Shown here: one piece after another, positions 9,960-18,036 of the stretch | How positions within the stretch are numbered: position 1 is the stretch's first letter | Layout: each line of letters begins with the position of its first letter | NCBI GenBank assembly: GCA_019428825.1 | Contig: JAHYJU010000005.1 | Coordinates: 1 to 37,122, forward strand | DNA length: 37,122 nucleotides | Direction of reading: 5' to 3' | Origin: Patescibacteria group bacterium | GTDB lineage: Bacteria > Patescibacteriota > WWE3 > UBA101185 > UBA10185 | Position numbers and translations under genes: made by a program | Notes under the pieces: model-generated | The model's input: the letters and a program-made list of their open reading frames with translations, nothing else | Told to the model about the DNA's origin: nothing | Databases searched by the model: none

Positions 9960-10056
9960 AAATTTCGCTCGCGAACGAAGTGAGCGTACATCCGAAAGGT
10001 CATAGGTTCGAATCCTATACCACCCACCAAAATTTCGCTCGCGAACGGAGTGAGCG
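9917..10056 (+). repeat. 70-bp tandem duplication of tRNA-Val 3' half plus flank
   Basis: Units 9917-9986 and 9987-10056, period 70, one mismatch (gaacgaag/gaacggag); unit 2 is a 3' tRNA half without its 5' half. Confidence 0.9.
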
Positions 10057-10107
10057 TACAAATATATCATGTTTTTAATTATTGATTTTTAGTTTATTAT
10101 TTGAAAT

Positions 10108-10968
10108 ATGTATAGAACTACAGAGATACCAAAAAATTCTGAGTTAATAATAAAAGAATACGATTCTAAAAGCATTGCTAATGCCAATCACCCTGAAAGA
10201 AATGAAGATGACCATTTAGAATATCCAGAGAGACGCTTGTTTGGAGTGTTTGATGGGGTTGGTGGTTTTAAAGGTGGGGAGGTGGCATCAAAAACTGCTA
10301 AATCTGCGGCTTTAGAGACTTTTGGGAACATGGATAGCTTTTTAAAAAACCCAAGCTTAAACGAGTGTTTTCTTTTCGCTAAAAAAGCCACTCAATGGAT
10401 GAATAACAGAGTACTTGAAAAGAAGGAGCAAGACCCTAGTTTAGTAAGAATGGCTACTACATCAAGTATTGCAAAAATTATTAATACCAGTGACCATGGA
10501 GAAGTAATGTTGATGGTAAACGTAGGAGATTCTAGAATTTATAGTTATAGAGAAGGTAGGATACCTCCACTAGAGCTTCATACTTTGGATGATGGTGTGG
10601 TTAAAGCTGGTTATGGAGTAGGATTTGAAGCACTTAGTATGCAAAATAAATTAGATAACTATACAGGTAACCCTTATGATGAGACTTTGGAAAACCTATA
10701 CAAAAGGGCTAATAAGATTTCTAATGCCTTAGGCACAGTAGGAGCATACCCTAACATCTTTGCTATGAAAATTAATAAAGGAGATAAGATTATTATAACG
10801 AGTGATGGGGTACATGATAATTTAACTAAAAGAGAGATTTCAGACATTTTACATAAAAACAAGAGGCCTGGTAGAATTGCTATTAGTCTGGTAAATGGGG
10901 CTTTGCGTACTACCGGAAGAAGAAGAAAAAATGATGATATCACTGCAGTTGTTTTTGAGGTTAATTGA
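10108..10968 (+). CDS. PP2C-family serine/threonine protein phosphatase
   Basis: LFGVFDGVGGFKGGEVAS, VNVGDSRIYSYREG, IIITSDGVHDNLT, RKNDDITAVVFEV. Confidence 0.9.
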   Translation: MYRTTEIPKNSELIIKEYDSKSIANANHPERNEDDHLEYPERRLFGVFDGVGGFKGGEVASKTAKSAALETFGNMDSFLKNPSLNECFLFAKKATQWMNNRVLEKKEQDPSLVRMATTSSIAKIINTSDHGEVMLMVNVGDSRIYSYREGRIPPLELHTLDDGVVKAGYGVGFEALSMQNKLDNYTGNPYDETLENLYKRANKISNALGTVGAYPNIFAMKINKGDKIIITSDGVHDNLTKREISDILHKNKRPGRIAISLVNGALRTTGRRRKNDDITAVVFEVN

Positions 10969-11001
10969 TAAGCTGAAGAATATATTTGTTAAGAATAAAG
11001 A

Positions 11002-11040
11002 AAACCCGCAGTTTTTTTATTAATCTGCGGGTTTGTTTTT
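11002..11040 (+). terminator. Bidirectional terminator between convergent genes
   Basis: AAACCCGCAG (11002-11011) / CTGCGGGTTT (11025-11034), T-rich on both strands. Confidence 0.75.
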
Positions 11041-12087
11041 TGGTTTCAACTTTAATTTTAGTTGTTTATACTCCTTTACCTCCTCTTTATTTGGTGGGTA
11101 TAGATTTGTATCTAAGGTTCCATCAGGTAAAGAAATGCTGATTGGATTATCACCTAAACACGTTGTTGTGTAATCACACCGTCTGCAGTTTGGACCTATG
11201 TTTTTAGGGAATGATCCTGTCTTGATTCCTTGTATAACATGGTTTATCGAGCTTTTTAAAATCTCCTGAGTTTCATCACCTTCTCCGATAACCGTAAAAA
11301 ACTTATTATTTTTTAATTGGTGTATAGCAAAATACAAAGGTAACTTGCCGTGGTTATGGGCCTTATAAAGCAAGGTGTATGCCGCGGCCTGAATATCTCT
11401 TTGAAGGTCATACTGGTGTCTTATTTTCTCTTCTTCAGTTGAATCAGGAACAACTTCGTAGTCATAGTACCCGGTTTTTAGGTCAATAATGACTACCGGA
11501 TTGTATCTAACATCAAGTTTATCGTTTTCAATCAAGTTAGGTCTCTTATTTTTTATTATGTCTATACTTACAGGTCTTACCTGATCGAATACACCTGTAA
11601 ACTCAAATCCGGGGCTCCATGGGATAGTGTATTTTTTTTCTATAATAACTGGATCAGGCTTATCATAGCTCACTTCCCAATAATTTTTAATGCAATTGGC
11701 TCCAACACCACCAAACATATCTGCTTTGTTATTATCAACCTTCAAAAGGATTTGATCGTTTTCTATTAATGTTTTAGCCCACAGATAAAACCACGTGCTC
11801 ACGGCAGACTTAACTGTTTTATAATAAAATCGTCCCGAGTGTTTATGTTTTTTGTGAAGTCCTGCTGCAAATCTATGTACCATTACTCCGCAAAGTCTTG
11901 GGTAGTCCGTTATCGGTTTTAATTTAATAACTTTTTGAACATACTTAAGATAGTATCTGTAAGGGCATTCCATGTAGGTTCTAACAGATGATTTGCTCAG
12001 TCTTGTAATTCCCGATGGGTGTGTTGATTTTAGATAGAAATCTTTCGGCTCGTAGAGGTTATACATTTTATTGATGTCATACTCCAT
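11020..12087 (-). CDS. PD-(D/E)XK nuclease superfamily protein (RecB/Cas4-like)
   Basis: LSKSSVRTYMECPYRYYLKYVQK, VVIIDLKTGYYDYE, DIQAAAYTLLYK, C-terminal CRRCDYTTTC. Confidence 0.85.
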   Translation of the reverse strand: MEYDINKMYNLYEPKDFYLKSTHPSGITRLSKSSVRTYMECPYRYYLKYVQKVIKLKPITDYPRLCGVMVHRFAAGLHKKHKHSGRFYYKTVKSAVSTWFYLWAKTLIENDQILLKVDNNKADMFGGVGANCIKNYWEVSYDKPDPVIIEKKYTIPWSPGFEFTGVFDQVRPVSIDIIKNKRPNLIENDKLDVRYNPVVIIDLKTGYYDYEVVPDSTEEEKIRHQYDLQRDIQAAAYTLLYKAHNHGKLPLYFAIHQLKNNKFFTVIGEGDETQEILKSSINHVIQGIKTGSFPKNIGPNCRRCDYTTTCLGDNPISISLPDGTLDTNLYPPNKEEVKEYKQLKLKLKPKNKPAD

Positions 12088-12190
12088 TTTCTCCTTCTTT
12101 CTTTTTGTAAAGGTTCTTTGTTTATTATATATACCGTTTTTATTGTAAAATCAATTATGAAGTTGTTATAATAAGGAGCTTATTAACACT

Positions 12191-12262
12191 TTGGGGAATC
12201 GCCAGCCTACGCTATAGCTTTGGCCGGTAATATCTAAGGGTAAGGACCACTTTGATACATGA
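12191..12262 (+). pseudogene. Degenerate tRNA-Gln-like 5' segment with a ~30-bp insertion
   Basis: TTGGGGAATCG [ccagcc...ggtaata] TCTAAGGGTAAGGACCACTTTGAT aligns with TGGGGGATCG TCTAATGGTAGGACACCGGACTTTGAA. Confidence 0.35.
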
Positions 12263-12490
12263 GAACCTTGCGATTGGACTCTCTATTTAGAGTCACTTTA
12301 TTAGATATTTTTTGAAAATTTAGTTATATTTACTTTGTCTATTATTGGGGGATCGTCTAATGGTAAGAACCGTCTTGCTTCGCTCGAGAACCTTGCGATT
12401 AGACTCTCTATTTAGAGTCACTTTATTAGATATTTTTTGAAAATTTAGTTATATTTACTTTGTCTATTATTGGGGGATCGTCTAATGGTA
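12261..12490 (+). repeat. 105-bp direct repeat (offset 125) including the 5' end of tRNA-Gln
   Basis: Copies 12261-12365 and 12386-12490 differ at one base; copy 1 ends with an orphan tRNA-Gln 5' fragment at 12346-12365. Confidence 0.9.
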
Positions 12491-12544
12491 GGACACCGGA
12501 CTTTGAATCCGTTAATTGGGGTTCGACTCCCTGTCCCCCAGCCA
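12471..12544 (+). tRNA. tRNA-Gln (anticodon TTG), CCA encoded
   Basis: TGGGGGA/TCCCCCA acceptor, discriminator G then CCA, CTTTGAA anticodon loop, GGTTCGACTCC T-arm. Confidence 0.9.
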
Positions 12545-12550
12545 CGAAAA

Positions 12551-12586
12551 CAGCCACAAGGCCTTTAGGTTTTGTGGTTGTTTTTG
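12551..12586 (+). terminator. Terminator after tRNA-Gln
   Basis: CAGCCACAA...TTGTGGTTG followed by TTTTT. Confidence 0.65.
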
Positions 12587-12664
12587 TTGGGACAGGGAGG
12601 AGAATGCTGAGTCACGACGGTGATGAAGCGGGGTCGACTGAGCATCAGCAGATGCGAAGGTGAC

Positions 12665-12686
12665 CGACTCCCTGTCCCCCAGCCAC
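12665..12686 (+). repeat. Orphan tRNA-Gln 3'-end fragment
   Basis: CGACTCCCTGTCCCCCAGCCAC, 22-bp exact copy of 12524-12545, offset 141. Confidence 0.9.
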
Positions 12687-12761
12687 AATCCTTATTTAAT
12701 CTATGCTAATAAGCCCCCGATTTAATCCCAAACTGATTTTATCGAATGATATAATATAAAC

Positions 12762-13967
12762 ATGCTTCGCTTTTTAAGTATCAAAATCTTTGGGGTAAGG
12801 CTAGTCTTTCTTATTTTCCTCCTACTCTCAATAGCGATATACATACACAAAAACCAAAATCAAAATCAAAATCAATTATTAAATTTACCCATTGTTGGGA
12901 AGATTGCGATTAACTCATGTGGGTCAAGACTACCTAAACCCATCACCCTGATAAAAGATCCTGAAAACATGTATTTGATAACTTTGGATGAGGAGGTACG
13001 ATTTGATAATATACTATCCGAGTCATTAGATGAAAATGAAATAACAAACTATCGAGCTCTATTCAAAAAAACTAAAGTATATTCACCCGAAGCCTATTTT
13101 ATTATTGTAAAACATTCCCTTAGACTACCTGGTGTGGTAAAAGATACACTAAATGCTTGGTGGTTCGGACCTACCCAAGAAACAATTAATGTTATTGCTC
13201 ATGAATATACACATTCAGCAAGATTTCCATGCTTTTATAATAGTGGTCAATGCCCCTTTTTCAGTACAAAACCTGGCAAAAATTTAAATGGGAACTATGT
13301 ATCTTACAGTGTTCCAATAAATGACCAGAGTTTCTTAGAAAAAACCTCTGTCTGGATTGACAATTACTCATTGGCTTTTGAGATTGACAGAAATAGATTT
13401 TTCCGTATGAATAATGACAAGATTGTACTTTCAGAGGGCAGTGACTTCGATAAGCGTTTGGATATAATCTATTTTAATGGGAAGGAGGGGGATTTTGAAC
13501 TTTTTCTGACCGAGCTTAATTCCTTTCGTAAGAATATTATTATATCAAGACAAATTGAGTGTACAGAAGTAAGTAGGGGTAAAGCTGATAGCTTATTCTA
13601 CTCAAGTGCTTGGAGCAGGATTTTATATCATTTGACTGCATCACTTGAATATACTGAAATCAATAAACCCAAGACCTGGGAATATTTAGTACAAAACAAG
13701 GATTTCACCTATTTATTAAGATGGCAAGTTGAAGCAGGCTTGCAAGAAGTGAGTAGAACAGTTGTTGAGTTTAATCACGGAAAGACCACATACATAACCG
13801 ATACAAACAGCCCTGAGGAGATTAATAAGAACCTTGAATTAGTAAATAAGTCCAATATATTAAATAAATTATTTGATGAATCTCTTGTTAATGATATCCC
13901 CTTAAGTCTTGACAGCATTGAAGAACTGTCTAATTATGGATTGGACTACCAAGTAATTAAATATTAA
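12762..13967 (+). CDS. Membrane-anchored putative zinc metalloprotease-like protein
   Basis: N-terminal TM; ETINVIAHEYTHSARF contains HExxH. Confidence 0.5.
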   Translation: MLRFLSIKIFGVRLVFLIFLLLSIAIYIHKNQNQNQNQLLNLPIVGKIAINSCGSRLPKPITLIKDPENMYLITLDEEVRFDNILSESLDENEITNYRALFKKTKVYSPEAYFIIVKHSLRLPGVVKDTLNAWWFGPTQETINVIAHEYTHSARFPCFYNSGQCPFFSTKPGKNLNGNYVSYSVPINDQSFLEKTSVWIDNYSLAFEIDRNRFFRMNNDKIVLSEGSDFDKRLDIIYFNGKEGDFELFLTELNSFRKNIIISRQIECTEVSRGKADSLFYSSAWSRILYHLTASLEYTEINKPKTWEYLVQNKDFTYLLRWQVEAGLQEVSRTVVEFNHGKTTYITDTNSPEEINKNLELVNKSNILNKLFDESLVNDIPLSLDSIEELSNYGLDYQVIKY

Positions 13968-14071
13968 GATGTGAGAGGTAACTTTTCTAGAGATAAAAAA
14001 GCAATAATTTCTTTATACTTTCTTATTTTTATCTCATATCATCCTTAAGAATTTGATGGCTCTAGACCGAC

Positions 14072-14923
14072 ATGCTCAGCCAATCAAACTACGTCATTTT
14101 AAATAGTATTTACTTAATATATAATTATATTATGAAAAAATTTGGAATTTTCATATGTTTTCTTGTTATATACACCTTTCTATTAAAACTTCCTATTTTA
14201 AAAACAGATATTGATGGAACCAATTACTACAAAGATTATTTAGGTTTTATACATTATAGATATGCTGTCTTTTGCAGCCTTTATGGGCGCCCATGTATAT
14301 ATCTTGATAAACCTTTATTTGGTGTTCACATTTTATCTTTTAAAACACTCAAATATTCAGGTTTAGACTGTCTTGATTCTTATGCGAAAACAAATAGTTC
14401 AGTTTATTATCTAGGCAAAAGGCATAAACAAATATTAGACCCGCCCTCATTTGAACTAATGAACAACCATTATGCAAAAGACTCAAGAAGTGTCTATAAA
14501 CTATGCGACTTGGAAGTACTAAATAATACAGTATCAAAAGATTTTGAATTAATTGGTCCGGTATGTTCCAAAGATTTACACTCAGTTTTTTGTTTTAAAA
14601 GAAAAGTAGAAAATGCCGATGCTCAGACTTTTGTACATGTACGTCGTGGTTTCTATAAAGATATTAATTACGTTTATCACTTAGGGAGGGTTTTAGATGG
14701 TATATACCCGGATACGTTTGAAATATTAGAATGGGGATACATTAGAGATGCTAATAATATTTATTACTACGATGATCGTAAATATGAACTAATAAAATTA
14801 GAAACAGTGAACACTGGTAGTTTTGAGGTTTTAACAAATGGTTACGCTAAAGATATAAATCATGTTTTTTTAAAAGGTATTGTCCAACAAAATACCAATC
14901 CCCATGATTTTACTGTATTTTAA
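14072..14923 (+). CDS. DKNYY-family repeat protein
   Basis: Repeated YAKDSRSVYKL, YKDINYVYHLGRVLDG, IRDANNIYYYDDRKYE, YAKDINHVFLKG; likely start is the internal MKKFGIFICF (residue 21). Confidence 0.75.
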   Translation: MLSQSNYVILNSIYLIYNYIMKKFGIFICFLVIYTFLLKLPILKTDIDGTNYYKDYLGFIHYRYAVFCSLYGRPCIYLDKPLFGVHILSFKTLKYSGLDCLDSYAKTNSSVYYLGKRHKQILDPPSFELMNNHYAKDSRSVYKLCDLEVLNNTVSKDFELIGPVCSKDLHSVFCFKRKVENADAQTFVHVRRGFYKDINYVYHLGRVLDGIYPDTFEILEWGYIRDANNIYYYDDRKYELIKLETVNTGSFEVLTNGYAKDINHVFLKGIVQQNTNPHDFTVF

Positions 14924-15238
14924 TTAAAATTGAGATTCAATAATTACAAATCAAATATTGTATCCCTGCACAAAACTACATCTAAATAACGGTATTGGGT
15001 ACTACTTAAAATCAAAATCCCCGAGATAATTTCAAAGGGATTTTCCTTATTAACATTCATTAAGGAGGCAGTCTAATATATCAAGTAAGGGTTTTAACTA
15101 AATCTCAACTGTTCAATGATTACGGATTATAACCTAGAGAATGAAAACATCCTAAACATACACATTCGACCACACAGTTATCCTAAGTAATACTAATGTT
15201 AAATTTAAGATTGTAATAAGAATAAATTTGATAGAGAA

Positions 15239-15796
15239 TCAGTTTTTTTCTACTCTTTTTTCACCTGTAATGTAAATTGTATATAATCCAGAAGTACCTT
15301 TAATCTTTAAATATCTTGTTGGATTATATTCTACGACTACAATCTCAGAGTTGTTTTTTATATCTACTGTAGAATCTATCGATAAGATGTAATCTAGTAG
15401 AGGAACTCCATTCATATAGTAACTATTAGCGTCTTTTGCCAGACCCCAAGTGAATAATTTAAATGAATTTGTATCTGCTCCTTCAATAATATTTTCTTCC
15501 CAATATACAAAATTTTTATCTCTAGCGTAGTTAGAAGAGAAACCGCTATCTTCTTCTAAAACTTCAAAGCTATTCTTATCAACTTTTATCTTTTTAAATT
15601 CTGGAATAGTGGCTATAAATAGACCCCCTTCTGAATCATCTATAAAAACTTCCCCTAGACGGTTGCGATAAAAGTAATAAGGACTACCTATTGGTTGTTT
15701 CAAAAAAACAAAATAAATATAAGCTAGTAATATTCCTAGAAAGAAACTAAAAAATACTAACAACTTTTTATTATTCATACAATTACTATACATCAT
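15239..15796 (-). CDS. DKNYY-family repeat protein, membrane anchored
   Basis: YARDKNFVYWEENIIEGADTNSFKLFTWGLAKDANSYYMNG; N-terminal TM. Confidence 0.7.
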   Translation of the reverse strand: MMYSNCMNNKKLLVFFSFFLGILLAYIYFVFLKQPIGSPYYFYRNRLGEVFIDDSEGGLFIATIPEFKKIKVDKNSFEVLEEDSGFSSNYARDKNFVYWEENIIEGADTNSFKLFTWGLAKDANSYYMNGVPLLDYILSIDSTVDIKNNSEIVVVEYNPTRYLKIKGTSGLYTIYITGEKRVEKN

Positions 15797-16072
15797 TGAA
15801 TCTGATGTTTACTAAATCACATACTCTTCTATGCTATCCCATTTACACTATTGAGAAGAGTAGGACTTCCAGACCGATACGTTCAGCCAAAAAAAACGGC
15901 ACGAATAATAATAACAGGAAGTATATTTGCGAATCAAGAATACAACAATAGATTTTTTAAATAGTGAAGTTATTTTAAAAAAAGGAAGAGCAGTAGCAAA
16001 TTGCTATTATCCGCACCTCCCTTTACCTTGGTATTTAAAAACATAAGCGTTCAAAAGTAAATTATTTTTTTA

Positions 16073-17032
16073 TTATTTTGCCTGACCGGTTCTGTAGTTA
16101 TCCAGAAAAGCCATAACCACATTTGCGGAGTTGTTAGCAGCAAGTTGGAAGAAAATTCCGATCTCGTTTTCCCCATCCCCGCCTCCTGCAAGATCACTCA
16201 ATGACCTGAATCCGAGAAAAGGAACTGCGTTCATGTAAGTAACCTGTGCCACCGCAGCAGTTTCCATGGACAAACTGTCAGCTTCGAAGGTCTTCCACAC
16301 GTAATCTCTGAATTCCGCATTGTCCACAAAGGTTTGGCCGTCCACACCGTTTCCACCAACTTTAATTATCGGTTGCTGTTCCAAACAGACGTCTTCGGGT
16401 GTGCATTTTTCCAGAATATTTTCAGGAATTGATCGGGCGTAACCAAGTAACGTTGGATCAACAGCAAACCAGAACATGCTTTCCTCTTCGTTAGGCGTGC
16501 CCCCATTTTTCGTTACAGAGACTGAGCTTGGAAACATCATTCCAAAGTTCGGAAATTCCGGTACGCCACCCCAAGGCAAAATATACTCGCCATCAACTTC
16601 ACGCGCGAAGATCATCTCTTGGTATTGAGCCCATTGAGCGGGTACCACAACGTCACCGATTCTGAGATCGGGATTAACGCCGCCGGCAATTCCGGAGAAA
16701 ATCAGGTCTATTACATTAAAGTGGTCTATAAGCAGCTGTGTGTTAGCCGCTGCGTTAACCATGCTCACGCCACTTAATGTTAATACAACATCGACACCGC
16801 GAAGTTCCCCTGTGGTGAACGTTCTGCCGTTTTCAACATATTCAGTTTTGTCGGTGGTTTGGTCCAGCAATAGCTGAAGCTCAGCACCGAAGGCGGACAT
16901 TATGGCTACTCTTGGCTTATTGTCCAAATAACCAAAATTATCCTCTGCTAAAGCAAGTGGGAGGATTAAAGATAGTACCAAAGCTATCAATAAAACTGCA
17001 CTTACAACAATCCAATTACGATAGTTTTTCAT
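16073..17032 (-). CDS. Secreted nucleoside phosphorylase/MTA-SAH nucleosidase-family protein
   Basis: Signal peptide; RVAIMSAFGAELQLL, DLIFSGIAGGVNPDLRIGDVVVP, DSLSMETAAVAQV. Confidence 0.85.
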   Translation of the reverse strand: MKNYRNWIVVSAVLLIALVLSLILPLALAEDNFGYLDNKPRVAIMSAFGAELQLLLDQTTDKTEYVENGRTFTTGELRGVDVVLTLSGVSMVNAAANTQLLIDHFNVIDLIFSGIAGGVNPDLRIGDVVVPAQWAQYQEMIFAREVDGEYILPWGGVPEFPNFGMMFPSSVSVTKNGGTPNEEESMFWFAVDPTLLGYARSIPENILEKCTPEDVCLEQQPIIKVGGNGVDGQTFVDNAEFRDYVWKTFEADSLSMETAAVAQVTYMNAVPFLGFRSLSDLAGGGDGENEIGIFFQLAANNSANVVMAFLDNYRTGQAK

Positions 17033-17107
17033 TTCTATTCTCCTTATTAACTAGTAGATATGAGTTTTAGAACGCTTTGTTTTTCAAGGTACTAGAAAAC
17101 ACCCACT

Positions 17108-17136
17108 AAAAAACCACCCAAAATAACATCGGGTGG
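17108..17136 (-). terminator. Terminator of the 17231-17764 gene
   Basis: Minus strand: CCACCC-gatgttatttt-GGGTGG-TTTTTT. Confidence 0.7.
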
Positions 17137-17230
17137 CTCACCTGCCAATTTATAATCTATTTCCTTCGGCTTAGGATATTATTCTGTACCCCAATACTAG
17201 TTGACGTAAGACTTAGAGTCAATAGGAAAT

Positions 17231-17764
17231 TTATTTTTTAAAAACGGGAAGTTTTGCAATGTGCTTAAAGTTAGAAACATTAATATCTTTACCATCATCC
17301 TGCTTAAAGATTGCGATATTTAGTACTACTTCCGTATCGATTTCACTCAAAAACTTGTTTATATACACCAAAGTATGCCCTGTGGTAACAACATCATCTA
17401 CAACTACGACCCTTTTCCCTTTTAGATAATCCACGTCTCTTCCGTCAAGTACTAATCCTCCATGAAAAAAATTTAATTTACGAGGGTTAACCATATATCC
17501 TGTTATGTTTTTTCTAAAAACCACGTACCTTGGTTGTTTTAAAAGCCTTGTTAACTCTTGAAGAATGGGGACAACCTTAACTTCAGGTCCCACGAGACAG
17601 TCGAATTTTACATCTTTGAGAACCCTTATAATTTCCAAAGCTGAAGCCTGAACAAGTTCAGAATCTCCCAAAAAATTAACCGAGGCAACTTTGATAACAG
17701 GGGAAAGGCTAACTATAGGAAGGTCTCTTTCTAAATTTGCAAACTTTAGTTTATAAAATTTCAT
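17231..17764 (-). CDS. Phosphoribosyltransferase (adenine PRTase-like)
   Basis: RVVVVDDVVTTGHTLV PRPP-binding motif; DCLVGPEVKVVPIL. Confidence 0.8.
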   Translation of the reverse strand: MKFYKLKFANLERDLPIVSLSPVIKVASVNFLGDSELVQASALEIIRVLKDVKFDCLVGPEVKVVPILQELTRLLKQPRYVVFRKNITGYMVNPRKLNFFHGGLVLDGRDVDYLKGKRVVVVDDVVTTGHTLVYINKFLSEIDTEVVLNIAIFKQDDGKDINVSNFKHIAKLPVFKK

Positions 17765-18036
17765 TTAAAAAATTATACATCTAATACGAGTATTTAAAAT
17801 GCCATTAGATTAACCCATAAGCTATTTAAAAGTTGTTAAGACTATGCTGCATATCCTAGGAAAAGAAATACATCTTTTAGATTGTAATAACTTGACATAA
17901 CTTTCTAAACTGTTAGACTTCCCACTGTTCTGCAGACTGTTTTCTTAATCAGAATTAAGTTTAGTAAGTAAGGCTCATTAGAAACCCTTTTTATTACTTT
18001 TTTTCATTATCACAAACAGTTTCAGTTGAAACTTAT

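Noticed and set aside
11020-12087. Cas4 of a CRISPR system
   Set aside because: RecB-like nuclease with C-terminal Cys is compatible, but no cas neighbours or repeats exist; left as a generic PD-(D/E)XK protein
12460-12663. 67-aa ORF on plus strand
   Set aside because: Overlaps the intact tRNA-Gln and its terminator; not a real CDS
12855-12877. caaaaccaaaatcaaaatcaaaatc short tandem repeat in the 12762 CDS (NQNQNQNQ)
   Set aside because: Low-complexity coding stretch; too short to infer phase variation, and an in-frame 6-bp unit would not shift the frame
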